DNA from: Bog-473 sp963777485
Lineage (GTDB): Bacteria > Actinomycetota > Acidimicrobiia > Acidimicrobiales > RAAP-2
Assembly (NCBI GenBank): GCA_963777485.1
Contig: CAVZQP010000001.1
Coordinates: 744,001 to 808,000 of the forward strand
Direction: 5' to 3'
DNA length: 64,000 nt
The notes beneath the pieces are model-generated. The model did no database searches. It saw only the letters and a program-made list of their open reading frames with translations, and was not told the DNA's origin. Every line of letters begins with the position of its first letter. Position 1 is the stretch's first letter. Shown in pieces: positions 16,236-24,742 of the stretch. The translations under genes and the position numbers were made by a program.

Positions 16236-18197
16236 ATGCGACGTCACCCGCTATCCGTCTCGAGAATCCTGTCGTCTGTGCGGCGGTTCAAGCCCGTTGC
16301 GGTAGGTCTGGTGTGCGCCGCCGCCGGAGTGCTGGCCGTCCCGACCACGTCACCGGCGGCCACCGTGTCCACGTGGTCGATCGTGCCCAGCGCCAACACC
16401 TCGCCGAGCCAGGGCAACGCCCTCCAGGCGGTGTCGTGCACCGGTCCCTTGTTCTGCATGGCGGTCGGGTCCTACCAGGGGGCCACGACCCAACTGACGC
16501 TCATAGAGATGTGGAACGGCGCCGGCTGGACGATCGTGCCCAGCCCCAACGAATCGACGGCCGTCTTCAACGAGCTGACTGGCGTGTCCTGCGCCAGCGC
16601 AGTGTCGTGCGTCGCGGTGGGCGTCTACGCGAACGGGGCAACCAACCTCACTCTCGCAGAGTCATGGGACGGCCACAGCTGGACGATCGACCCGACCGTC
16701 AACCCCTCAACGGCGAGCGGGAACCCCTCCCAGGGTTTCAGTGGAGTGGCCTGCACGTCGTCGACCAGCTGTACCGCCGTCGGCAGCTACACCATCAACG
16801 TCAACACCGACCAGACGCTGGTCGAGACCTGGGACGGCCACACCTGGTCGGTCGTCCCGAGCGCGAACACTTCCTCGTCTGACGACGATTTCCTCAACAG
16901 CGTGTCGTGCTCGACACCGACGAGCTGCATGGCTGTGGGCTTCATCAACTCCTCGCCCAATCAGACCATGGCCGAGCAGTGGAACGGCACCACATGGTCG
17001 ATTGTTACGACCCTGAATGCCTCGACGACGAGCTCGAACGTGTTGAACGAGGTGACCTGCACCAACCCCTCCTTCTGCATGGCGGTCGGCTACGACGACA
17101 CCGGAGCGAGCCCGCCGTCGCTCATAGAGATGTGGAACGGCACGGCCTGGTCGATCGTTTCCGGACCAAGCACGAGCGTGCCCAACAGTGACGAGAACTT
17201 CCTCTACGGGGTGTCGTGCACGGACCCGTCGAACTGCGTCGCCACCGGGCACTGGTCCAATACCGGCGACGTGAAGGACTCCACCCTGATCGAGTCTTGG
17301 AACGGGTTGGCCTGGTCGGTCGTGCCGAGCCCCAACGCCTCCCCCACCCTCCAGGACGACTTGAGTGGAGCGTCGTGTGGCGGTGGCACGCAATGCGTCA
17401 CGGTCGGGCAGATGCAGACGACCGGCGCGAACCAGACACTCGTCGAACAGGCCCCGGTGATGGCGTCGGGCTACTACGAGGTGGCGTCCGACGGGGGACT
17501 GTTCGCCTATCACGCCGCGTTCCACGGGTCTATGGGAGGGTCCCCGTTGAACGCACCGATCGTGGGTATGGCCGTCGACCCGGCGACCGGCGGGTATTGG
17601 GAGGTGGCGTCCGACGGCGGCATCTTCAGTTTCGACGCCCCCTTCTACGGGTCGATGGGCGGCAAACCTCTCAACAAACCGATTGTGGGCATGGCGTATG
17701 ACCCTGCCACCGGGGGCTATTGGGAGGTCGCGTCGGACGGAGGCCTGTTCGCGTTCAGTGCCCCGTTCTTCGGCTCCATGGGCGGCAAGCCGCTGACCCA
17801 GCCCGTCGTGGGCCTCGCAGCACTCCCCGACGGTTCGGGCTACTACGAGGTGGCGTCCGACGGCGGGCTCTTCTCCTTCAACGCACCGTTCTTCGGCTCC
17901 ATGGGCGGCAAACCGCTCAACAGTCCGGTGGTCGGCATGGCCCTGAACGGTCCGACCGGGGGCTACTACGAGGTGGCGTCTGACGGCGGGCTCTTCGCCT
18001 TCCACGCCACCTTCTACGGCTCTATGGGCGGCAAGCCTCTCAACAAGCCAATGGTCGGGATGTCAGCGCAGCCCGATGGTTCCGGGTACTGGGAGGTGGC
18101 GTCCGACGGCGGGCTCTTCTCCTTCCACGCGCCGTTCCTGGGTTCCACGGGGGGTATGCCCATCAACAAACCGATGGTCGGCATGGCAACGAGCTGA
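16236..18197 (+). CDS. Secreted protein with two sets of repeats (propeller-like)
   Basis: A 653-residue exported protein. A signal peptide is visible (basic MRRHPLSVSRILSSVRRFK, then a hydrophobic stretch and a cut site near TTSPAA). About seven repeats of 48-53 residues follow, each with a paired Cys motif (VSCxxxxxCMAVG) and ending W(S/T)IVPS. Then come six repeats of about 41 residues of the form GYWEVASDGGLFxFxAPFYGSMGG. Seven and six copies suggest two beta-propellers in tandem. A related 41-residue repeat occurs in the frameshifted gene near 41 kb. GGAGGG precedes the ATG by 5 bases. It is probably surface-exposed; binding partner unknown. Confidence 0.7.
   Translation: MRRHPLSVSRILSSVRRFKPVAVGLVCAAAGVLAVPTTSPAATVSTWSIVPSANTSPSQGNALQAVSCTGPLFCMAVGSYQGATTQLTLIEMWNGAGWTIVPSPNESTAVFNELTGVSCASAVSCVAVGVYANGATNLTLAESWDGHSWTIDPTVNPSTASGNPSQGFSGVACTSSTSCTAVGSYTINVNTDQTLVETWDGHTWSVVPSANTSSSDDDFLNSVSCSTPTSCMAVGFINSSPNQTMAEQWNGTTWSIVTTLNASTTSSNVLNEVTCTNPSFCMAVGYDDTGASPPSLIEMWNGTAWSIVSGPSTSVPNSDENFLYGVSCTDPSNCVATGHWSNTGDVKDSTLIESWNGLAWSVVPSPNASPTLQDDLSGASCGGGTQCVTVGQMQTTGANQTLVEQAPVMASGYYEVASDGGLFAYHAAFHGSMGGSPLNAPIVGMAVDPATGGYWEVASDGGIFSFDAPFYGSMGGKPLNKPIVGMAYDPATGGYWEVASDGGLFAFSAPFFGSMGGKPLTQPVVGLAALPDGSGYYEVASDGGLFSFNAPFFGSMGGKPLNSPVVGMALNGPTGGYYEVASDGGLFAFHATFYGSMGGKPLNKPMVGMSAQPDGSGYWEVASDGGLFSFHAPFLGSTGGMPINKPMVGMATS
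17467..18188 (+). repeat. Six tandem coding repeats of about 123 bp
   Basis: Each unit encodes GYxEVASDGG, then F-x-F, GSMGGxPLN and VGM, about 41 residues. Nucleotide identity between units is high in the GTGGCGTCCGACGG core. The conserved reading frame marks it as a protein repeat. Confidence 0.85.
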
Positions 18198-18249
18198 CCT
18201 CGGGCACCGGCTGGATGCTCGGAACGGACGGACCCTCGCGTTCGAAGAT

Positions 18250-18624
18250 TCAGTTCTGCCGCTGGTGCAGCTCGATCCCGTTGCCGTAGGGATCGGTCGT
18301 GAACGCCTGCTGACGTCCGGTCGTCCCCACGGGGATCGGGTCGCTCACCTGCTGGCCCCGCGCCCGTAGCTCCGTCACCGCAGCACCGAGGTCGTCGAAC
18401 ACGAGGGCGAAGTGCTGGCCGACGTTCTTGGGGACCTCGGCCTCGATCAGGTGCACCTGCTGGCCGTTGGCCGTGTCGAGCCAGGCGCCAGGAAACCCGA
18501 AGTCCGGCCGCGTGTGGTTCTGCACCAGACCCATCGTCTCGGTGTAGAACACGATGGCCCCGGGCACGTCAGGGACGTTGATGGCGACGTGGTCGACACC
18601 GACGGGCTCCACCAGGTTGGTCAC
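18250..18624 (-). CDS. VOC (glyoxalase/bleomycin resistance) family protein
   Basis: A 124-residue single-domain vicinal oxygen chelate protein. It begins near GVDHVAINVPDV, contains FYTETMGL and ends with TTDPYGNGIELHQ, so the metal-ligand His and Glu positions of the family are present (His in DHVAI, Glu in IELHQ). Substrate unknown. The GTG start overlaps the stop of the upstream phosphorylase gene by four bases (GTGA), so the two are co-translated. Confidence 0.85.
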   Translation of the reverse strand: MTNLVEPVGVDHVAINVPDVPGAIVFYTETMGLVQNHTRPDFGFPGAWLDTANGQQVHLIEAEVPKNVGQHFALVFDDLGAAVTELRARGQQVSDPIPVGTTGRQQAFTTDPYGNGIELHQRQN

Positions 18625-19439
18625 GGGAGTGAGCCTACGACGTGGCGGACGATCTCGGCCACGGCGGGTGCCGCGGCGGTGCCTACCGTTGCGATCTGGG
18701 CCAATTCGCTCAGCGGTGACCCGACCGTGGCCGCGACGTTGGTCACGAGCGCCAGGCCGAGGACATCCACGCCGGCGGCGCGCGCCGCGATCGTCTCGAG
18801 CGCCAACGACATGCCCACGGCGTCGGCGCCCATGCCCTCGAGCATGCGGATCTCGGCCGGTGTCTCGAACTGGGGTCCCGGCAGTTGCGCGTAGACGCCG
18901 GGCTGCTCGGCGAGCGCGTCTGCAGCCCCGGAGCCGGGCGTCGCCAGGGCGAGCGCCCGTAGCGCCGGCGAGTAGGCGTCGACCATGTCGACGAATGCCG
19001 GCGCCTGCAACGGGCTGCGGCCCGTGAGGTTGAGTTGGTCCTCGACCACCATCACGCTCCCGGGAGTGAGGTCCTTGCGGATGCCGCCGGCCGCCGCAGT
19101 CAGGATCACCGTGGAACAGCCGGCCGCGATTCCGGTGCGCAGGGGATGCACGGCCTCGATCGGCTCGATGCCCTCGTAGAGATGGCGGCGCCCGCCCAGC
19201 ACCAGCAGCCGGCGCCCCGCCAGTTCCATCGACCAGCCGTGCGACCGGTGCCCAGGCACCGTGTAGGTCGGGAAGAAGGGGAGCGTGTCGAGGGGCACCC
19301 AATCCTCCTCGCCCCCGAGGAGCTCCGCCACGCCCGAAAGGCCGGTCCCGAGGACGACCAGCACGTCGTGATGGTCGACGCCGATCCGGCGGGCCAGCTC
19401 CAGGGCGCTGCGGGCCGCCCGCTTGGCCGCGTCGTCCAT
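18621..19439 (-). CDS. Purine nucleoside phosphorylase, trimeric class
   Basis: Phosphorolyses purine nucleosides for salvage. The 272 residues carry the trimeric PNP segments: phosphate loop VLGTGLSG, GRRHLYEG, AAAGGI, the purine-site stretch YAQLPGPQFETPAEIRML, then GADAVGMS and VTN. The core is intact. The usual STVPE is SLALE and the common N-A-A-G-G reads T-A-A-A-G-G, so specificity may differ from typical PunA. The ATG at 19439 is preferred because a TACCAT box ends 6 bases upstream; a GTG nine codons earlier is possible. Coupled to the VOC gene and divergent from the amine oxidase gene. Confidence 0.88.
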   Translation of the reverse strand: MDDAAKRAARSALELARRIGVDHHDVLVVLGTGLSGVAELLGGEEDWVPLDTLPFFPTYTVPGHRSHGWSMELAGRRLLVLGGRRHLYEGIEPIEAVHPLRTGIAAGCSTVILTAAAGGIRKDLTPGSVMVVEDQLNLTGRSPLQAPAFVDMVDAYSPALRALALATPGSGAADALAEQPGVYAQLPGPQFETPAEIRMLEGMGADAVGMSLALETIAARAAGVDVLGLALVTNVAATVGSPLSELAQIATVGTAAAPAVAEIVRHVVGSLP

Positions 19440-19445
19440 GGACAG

Positions 19446-19451
19446 ATGGTA
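19446..19451 (-). promoter_or_regulatory. -10 box TACCAT for the phosphorylase gene
   Basis: On the minus strand TACCAT ends 6 bases before the ATG at 19439. It lies back to back with the TAACAT box of the divergent gene, only 23 bases away. Confidence 0.4.
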
Positions 19452-19474
19452 GAGGTGCTTCGGCACGGGCCGCG

Positions 19475-19480
19475 TAACAT
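19475..19480 (+). promoter_or_regulatory. -10 box TAACAT for the amine oxidase gene
   Basis: TAACAT ends 9 bases before the ATG at 19490, with no ribosome binding site, matching the leaderless pattern. Confidence 0.45.
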
Positions 19481-19489
19481 CGAGCGGGC

Positions 19490-21427
19490 ATGCCTCCCAC
19501 TCACGCCCCTCCGGTCCTGCACCCCCTGGCCCCGCTCGGCGGCGACGAGATCACGGCGGCCCGCGAGATCATCTTCGCCAGCGGCCGCGCCGACGTGGCC
19601 AACGACGTGCTCCGCTTCGCTTACATGGCACTGTGCGACCCGCCCAAGGAGCTGGTCCGCGCCTTCGACCGCGGCGACAAGGTGGACGTCGACCGCCGCG
19701 TGCGCGTGGTCGTGCTCCAGGGCCCAGTGGCCGACGTGACCGAGGCGATCGTGTCGGTCACACGTGGCGAGGTGGACCGATGGGAAGCCGTGCCCGACGT
19801 GCGGCCGCCGCTGCAGATCGAAGAGTCGATCCACGTGCTGGCGGCCCTGCACGAGCACCCCGAGTGGAATGCCGCGCTCGACCGCCGGGGGATCGTCGAC
19901 CGCTCCCTGGTCCAGATCGACCCCTGGCCTGCGGGCACGTTCGACCTGTCACACGAGGAGGGCCGGCGGATCACTCGCTGCCTCGCCTATCTCCGCGAGT
20001 CCCCAGCCGACAACGGGTACGCCCGACCACTCGAGGGCCTGCTCGCGTTCGTCGACATGGGCCGGGGCGAGGTGCTCGAAGTGGTCGACCTCGGGGTCGT
20101 GCCGTTCCCTCCGAAGTCGGGCAGCTACTACCCGGAGCACAACGGGCCGTTGCGCAGCGACCTCAAGCCGCTCGAGATCACGCAACCGGAGGGACCGAGT
20201 TTCGAGGTCGAAGGCAACCTGGTGCGCTGGCAGAAGTGGTCGATGCGCATCGGCATGGATCCGCTCGAGGGGCTCGTCCTGTACACGGTCGGGTACGAGG
20301 ACGGCGGCCGCGTGCGGCCGGTCCTCTTCCGGGCAGCAGTCAGCGAGATGGTGGTGCCCTACGGGCACCCGGGCCCGATGCACGCGTGGAAGAGCGCGTT
20401 CGACGCCGGTGAGTGGGGCCTCGGCCGGATGGCCAACTCGCTGACGCTCGGGTGCGACTGTCTGGGCGAGATCCGCTACTTCGACGACGTCTTCGCCGAC
20501 GAGAAGGGAAAGCCGCACACTCGGGCCAACGCCATCTGCATGCACGAGGAGGACTACGGCATCCTCTGGAAGCACGTGGACATGGTCTCGGGCCGTACCG
20601 AGGTGCGCCGGTCGCGGCGGCTGGTCGTCAGTTTCATCGCCACCGTCGGCAACTACGAGTATGGGTTCTACTGGTACTTCTATCTCGACGGGACGATCCA
20701 GCTCGAGGTCAAGCTCTCGGGGATCATGTCGACGATGGCGGTGGCGAACGGCGACGCCGGCGACCACGCCAAGATGGTGGCACCGGGCCTGGCTGCGCCC
20801 TACCACCAGCACCTCTTCAACGTCCGGCTCGACATCGAGGTGGACGGTCCCGACAATGCGGTGTTCGAGGTCGACGCGGCGGGCGCCGGCAAACCGGGCA
20901 CGCCGGAGAACCCCTGGGGCAACGTCTTCGGCACGACGGCGACCCTGCTCGAGACCGAGTCGGTGGCGCGGCGCGACGTCGACCCGTCGCGCAGCCGCAC
21001 CTGGCGCATCGCCAACCGCTCGGCCCGCAACGGGGTCGGCGAGCCGACCGCGTACAAGCTGCTGCCTGCGTCGACGCCGACGCTGCTGGCGCACCCGGAC
21101 TCGAGCGTGGGGCGCCGGGCCGCCTTCGCCTTGCACAACCTGTGGGTCACGCCGTACGACCCCGAGGAGCGGCGGGCAGCGGGCGACTACCCCAACCAGC
21201 ACCGTGGGGGCGCCGGCCTGCCCGAGTGGACGGCGCAGGACAGGCCGATCGTCGACACCGACATCGTGCTGTGGCACAGCTTCGGCGTGACCCACATCCC
21301 CCGGCCGGAGGACTGGCCGGTCATGCCCGTCGAATACACCGGCTTCACCCTGGTCCCGTTCGGCTTCTTCGACCGCAACCCTGCGCTCGACGTGCCGCCC
21401 TCGGGCGACCACTGCCACGATGGCTGA
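19490..21427 (+). CDS. Primary-amine oxidase, copper/topaquinone type
   Basis: Oxidises primary amines to aldehydes with release of ammonia and hydrogen peroxide. The 645 residues match cytosolic actinobacterial enzymes such as phenethylamine or histamine oxidase; no signal peptide is seen. The topaquinone precursor motif NYEY (residues 388-391, Tyr389) is present. So are the catalytic base Asp (about 305, in FDAGEWG) and the copper ligands His439, His441 (HQH) and about His602 (in VTHIPRPEDWP). It overlaps the downstream DtxR-like gene by 8 bases, an unusual coupling of a copper enzyme with a metal-responsive regulator. Confidence 0.95.
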   Translation: MPPTHAPPVLHPLAPLGGDEITAAREIIFASGRADVANDVLRFAYMALCDPPKELVRAFDRGDKVDVDRRVRVVVLQGPVADVTEAIVSVTRGEVDRWEAVPDVRPPLQIEESIHVLAALHEHPEWNAALDRRGIVDRSLVQIDPWPAGTFDLSHEEGRRITRCLAYLRESPADNGYARPLEGLLAFVDMGRGEVLEVVDLGVVPFPPKSGSYYPEHNGPLRSDLKPLEITQPEGPSFEVEGNLVRWQKWSMRIGMDPLEGLVLYTVGYEDGGRVRPVLFRAAVSEMVVPYGHPGPMHAWKSAFDAGEWGLGRMANSLTLGCDCLGEIRYFDDVFADEKGKPHTRANAICMHEEDYGILWKHVDMVSGRTEVRRSRRLVVSFIATVGNYEYGFYWYFYLDGTIQLEVKLSGIMSTMAVANGDAGDHAKMVAPGLAAPYHQHLFNVRLDIEVDGPDNAVFEVDAAGAGKPGTPENPWGNVFGTTATLLETESVARRDVDPSRSRTWRIANRSARNGVGEPTAYKLLPASTPTLLAHPDSSVGRRAAFALHNLWVTPYDPEERRAAGDYPNQHRGGAGLPEWTAQDRPIVDTDIVLWHSFGVTHIPRPEDWPVMPVEYTGFTLVPFGFFDRNPALDVPPSGDHCHDG

Positions 21428-22124
21428 CCACGCGCACGGCGGGCACGCCCATTCGCCCCAGGAATACCACCCGCCGGTCGAGGAGTACCTCGAGACGATG
21501 TTGGGCTTGGCCGAGGAGGGCGTCCCGGTGATCCAGGCACGCATCGCGGAGCGCCTGGGCCGCTCGGCGCCGTCGGTCTCCGAGATGCTGGAGCGGCTGA
21601 TCGAGGACGGCTACGTGACCCGCGACGGGCGGCGCCTGTCACTCACCGAGAGCGGCGGGGCGCTCGCCGAGAAGGTCGTGCGCAAACACCGGCTGGCCGA
21701 GCGCCTGCTCGTCGACGTGATCGGGCTCGAATGGCACAAGGTGCACCGCGAGGCGGGGCGGTGGGAGCACGTGATCTCCGACGACGTCGAGGCGCGGCTG
21801 GTCGAACTGCTCGGTGACCCCGCCACCTGCCCGCACGGGAACCCGATCCCGGGCTCGCACTCGGCCGCACCTGCGGTCGCGACGCGGCCCCTGGCCGAGG
21901 TCGGGGCGGGGGAGCGGGTGCGGCTCCTGCGCATCAGCGAGGAGGTCGAACTCAACCTGGGTTCGCTGACGTTGCTCGACGACGGCGGCTTCATCCCCGG
22001 TGCGGTCGCTCTCGTGGGCGGGCGCGACCCGGACGGCACCGTGGAGGTGACGGTGGAAGGTGGAGACGAGAAGCTCCGGGTCTCGCGCGACCTCTCTGAC
22101 CGCCTGTTCGTCGGCGCGCCGTGA
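21420..22124 (+). CDS. DtxR-family metal-dependent transcriptional regulator
   Basis: Repressor of the DtxR/IdeR/MntR family. The 234 residues comprise a winged helix-turn-helix (IAERLGRSAPSVSEMLERL, recognition helix around SAPSVSEML), the metal-binding/dimerisation helices (EWHKVHREAGRWEHVISDDVE, with the usual His/Glu ligands), a CPHGNPIP segment and a C-terminal SH3-like domain. The N-terminus is His-rich (MADHAHGGHAHSPQEYHPP), not typical of DtxR, and could bind copper, nickel or zinc. The ATG lies inside the amine oxidase gene; the stop overlaps the next gene as GTGA. Confidence 0.92.
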   Translation: MADHAHGGHAHSPQEYHPPVEEYLETMLGLAEEGVPVIQARIAERLGRSAPSVSEMLERLIEDGYVTRDGRRLSLTESGGALAEKVVRKHRLAERLLVDVIGLEWHKVHREAGRWEHVISDDVEARLVELLGDPATCPHGNPIPGSHSAAPAVATRPLAEVGAGERVRLLRISEEVELNLGSLTLLDDGGFIPGAVALVGGRDPDGTVEVTVEGGDEKLRVSRDLSDRLFVGAP

Positions 22125-23431
22125 CCCTTCGGCTCGTCGCCGACCACGTCTTCACCGTCGACGCCGACGACACCGTGCTGTCACCAGGCGCGGTCGAAGT
22201 CACCGACGGGCTGATCTCGTGGGTGGGCGACCCCGGGCAGGTCCCGGCAGCAGGCGCAGAGGTGCGCGAGCTCGGCGGCGTGCTCATGCCGGGACTCGTG
22301 AACTGCCACGGACACTCGCCGATGACGTTGCTGCGCAGCGCGGGGGACGGGCTGCCGCTCGACCGCTGGCTGAGCGAGTCCGTCTGGCCACGCGAAGCCA
22401 TGGCCGAGGACGAGGACGTCTTCTGGGGCATGACGCTCGGTGCCGCCGAGCTGCTCACCAACGGCACCACGACGACCTGTGAGCAGTACCGGCACCCCGC
22501 TCCCGTGATCGACGCCCTGCTCGCCGCGGGCATCCGGGGCGTCTTCACGCCGGGGATCTTCGAGGTGCCCGGGACATCCACCGCGCCCGGTCAGCGCTGG
22601 GACGAGATGCTGGCCGAGGCGTGCCGGCTGTTCGACACGATGGACGGGCGTGACAACCGGTTGCACCTCGGCTTCGGCCCGCACGCCGTCTACACCGTGC
22701 CGCCCGACGGCCTGCGCGAGATCGCTGCCGAGGCGAAACGGCGCGACGCGCTGTTGCAGATCCATCTTTCGGAGACGGAAGCCGAGTGTGCCGTGGTCCT
22801 CGGCCGCTACGGGATGAGCGCGCCCGCCCTGCTGGCCGATGTCGGCGCCCTCGAATGCCGCGTCGTCGCGGCGCACGCCGTATGGCTCGGCGACGACGAC
22901 CTCGCGCTGCTTTCCGGGCACGACGTGGGAGTGGCGCACTGTCCCGGCTCCAACGGCAAGCTCGGTTCGGGTGTCGCCCCGTTGCAGGAGCTGCTCGAAC
23001 GCGGCGTACGGGTCGGGCTCGGCACCGACGGACCTGCGTCCAACGACGACCTGCACCTGTGGGACGAGATGCGCCTCGCCGCGCTCTTCGCGCGGGCCGG
23101 GGCCGGCGACCCCGGGGCGGTCACCACCGCGACAGCGCTGCGCCTGGCCACCCGAGGTGGAGGCGAGGCGCTCGGACTGCCCGTCGGCGCACTCGAACCG
23201 GGTCGGCCGGCCGACATGATCCGGCTGCGCACGGACGACCCGCGCTTCACACCTTCGGTGACCGACGCGGAGATGCTCGGGCACCTGGTGTGGGCCGGCG
23301 CGGGCTACTTGGTCACCGACGTGTGGGTCGGCGGCTCACCCGTGGTCGAAGCGGGGCGCTGCACGCACATCGACGAGGACCGCGCCCGGGCGGAGGTCGC
23401 CCGGCGCGCCCTTCGGTTGCTCGGCTCGTAA
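22121..23431 (+). CDS. Amidohydrolase family deaminase (MtaD/SAH deaminase-like)
   Basis: Metal-dependent hydrolase of the cytosine/adenosine deaminase-like branch (436 residues). Metal ligands are visible: HxH in NCHGHSP, His in QIHLSETEAE, His in VVAAHAVWL and Asp in GLGTDGPASNDD. The composition is closest to 5-methylthioadenosine/S-adenosylhomocysteine deaminases or 8-oxoguanine deaminases; the substrate cannot be settled by eye. The nearby purine nucleoside phosphorylase would fit purine catabolism. The GTG start overlaps the DtxR-like stop by four bases. Confidence 0.85.
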   Translation: MTLRLVADHVFTVDADDTVLSPGAVEVTDGLISWVGDPGQVPAAGAEVRELGGVLMPGLVNCHGHSPMTLLRSAGDGLPLDRWLSESVWPREAMAEDEDVFWGMTLGAAELLTNGTTTTCEQYRHPAPVIDALLAAGIRGVFTPGIFEVPGTSTAPGQRWDEMLAEACRLFDTMDGRDNRLHLGFGPHAVYTVPPDGLREIAAEAKRRDALLQIHLSETEAECAVVLGRYGMSAPALLADVGALECRVVAAHAVWLGDDDLALLSGHDVGVAHCPGSNGKLGSGVAPLQELLERGVRVGLGTDGPASNDDLHLWDEMRLAALFARAGAGDPGAVTTATALRLATRGGGEALGLPVGALEPGRPADMIRLRTDDPRFTPSVTDAEMLGHLVWAGAGYLVTDVWVGGSPVVEAGRCTHIDEDRARAEVARRALRLLGS

Positions 23432-23434
23432 TCT
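23429..23434 (+). promoter_or_regulatory. -10 box TAATCT before obgE
   Basis: TAATCT overlaps the stop codon of the preceding gene and ends 8 bases before the obgE ATG, with no ribosome binding site between. Confidence 0.45.
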
Positions 23435-23442
23435 TTCTCCCC

Positions 23443-24729
23443 ATGCCCGGCTTCGTGGATCAGGCCCAGCTGCACGCGCGCGCGGGCGACGGCGGGGCCG
23501 GCGCCGTGTCGTGGCGGCGCGAGGCACATGTCGACCGAGGCGGGCCCGACGGCGGCGACGGCGGCCACGGCGGCGACGTCTGGTTGGTCGCGTCCGAGAA
23601 CGAGTCGTCACTCCTTGCTTTCAAGGACCATCCGTTTCGGAAAGCCACGAACGGCGGCCACGGCTCGGGCCAGAAGCGCCACGGGGCACGGGGCAAGGAC
23701 ATCGACGTGCCGCTGCCCGTCGGCACGGTTGTGCGCGGTTCTACGGGGGAGGTCGTGGTGGACATGGCCACCGCGGGGATGCGTTTCCTCGGGGCCGAAG
23801 GCGGCCAGGGCGGTCGCGGCAACGCGCGCTTCTTGTCAAACCGCCGGCGTGCGCCGGCCTTCGCCGAGCAGGGCGAGCGGGGCCAGGAGTTCTGGCTCGA
23901 CCTCGAGCTCAAGCTCATGGCCGACGTTGCGCTGGTGGGGTTCCCCAACGCCGGTAAGTCGACGCTCATCTCGACGGTGTCCGCGGCCAAGCCGAAGATC
24001 GCCGACTACCCGTTCACCACTCTCGAGCCACATCTCGGTGTCGTGCGCGTGGGCGGCGCGCACGACGGCACGGACCTCGTCATGGCCGACATCCCGGGCC
24101 TGGTCGAGGGTGCGGCCGGCGGGCGCGGCCTGGGGCACCAGTTCCTGCGCCACATCGAGCGGGCGCGCGTGCTCGTCGTGCTGCTCGACCTCGGTGCGCC
24201 GCTGGCGGGCGGCGAGCCGGCCGCGGACCAGCTGCGCGTGCTGCTGGCGGAACTCAGCGCATACCGGCCCGAACTGCTCGACCGCCCGCGGGTCGTCGCC
24301 GGCAGCAAGGCCGACCTGGTGGGCGCCGGCGGTGACGCCGCCGGCGAGGCCGTGTGCGACCTCGTCCTCTCCGCGGCCACCGGCGCGGGCGTCGACGAGC
24401 TGGTCGGCCGGCTCGCTGTGCTCGTCCAGGAAGCCCGGGCCGAGGCGGCGGCGGGCCTGGCCGCAGGCTCCGGCGAGGTGGTCGTGCACCGGCCCCTGCC
24501 CGAGGGCGTCGACGTGCAGCGAGCCGGCGCCGGGGCGTGGCTGGTGGTGGGCCGGGCCGCCGAGAGGGCGGTCGCGCTGTCCGACCTCACCGACGCGGGC
24601 GCGCAAGCCGAGGCGGTCCGACGGCTGCGCCGGCTGGGCGTCGACCGTGCGCTGGCGCGCGCTGGCGCGCGCGACGGCGACGAAGTCACCGTCGGCTCCA
24701 TGACCTTCACCTGGGGAGACGACGAGTGA
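23443..24729 (+). CDS. obgE: GTPase Obg
   Basis: Ribosome-associated GTPase for 50S assembly and stress control. The 428 residues begin with the Gly-rich OBG fold (GGPDGGDGGHGGDVWL). The G domain follows, with G1 GFPNAGKST (from residue 166), the switch region DYPFTTL, G3 DIPGL, G4 SKAD and G5 SAATG. A C-terminal OCT-like domain ends the protein, and two adjacent 10-bp copies encode the alternating Ala/Arg stretch ALARAGARD. The ATG is fixed by MPGFVDQAQLHARAG and the TAATCT box. proB follows after 13 bases. Confidence 0.97.
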   Translation: MPGFVDQAQLHARAGDGGAGAVSWRREAHVDRGGPDGGDGGHGGDVWLVASENESSLLAFKDHPFRKATNGGHGSGQKRHGARGKDIDVPLPVGTVVRGSTGEVVVDMATAGMRFLGAEGGQGGRGNARFLSNRRRAPAFAEQGERGQEFWLDLELKLMADVALVGFPNAGKSTLISTVSAAKPKIADYPFTTLEPHLGVVRVGGAHDGTDLVMADIPGLVEGAAGGRGLGHQFLRHIERARVLVVLLDLGAPLAGGEPAADQLRVLLAELSAYRPELLDRPRVVAGSKADLVGAGGDAAGEAVCDLVLSAATGAGVDELVGRLAVLVQEARAEAAAGLAAGSGEVVVHRPLPEGVDVQRAGAGAWLVVGRAAERAVALSDLTDAGAQAEAVRRLRRLGVDRALARAGARDGDEVTVGSMTFTWGDDE

Positions 24730-24742
24730 GGCGGCTGCCCGC

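Noticed and set aside
17467..18188. Regular ~123-bp direct repeats that could suggest a CRISPR array or satellite
   Set aside because: The units are in one open frame, have no unique spacers, and encode a conserved 41-residue protein repeat.
18198..18249. Terminator between the convergent repeat-protein and VOC genes
   Set aside because: No stable stem followed by T residues could be found in these 52 bases.
24641..24672. Tandem 10-bp repeat GCTGGCGCGC in the obgE 3' end
   Set aside because: It encodes an in-frame Ala/Arg helix stretch and is too short and GC-biased to suggest a functional DNA repeat.
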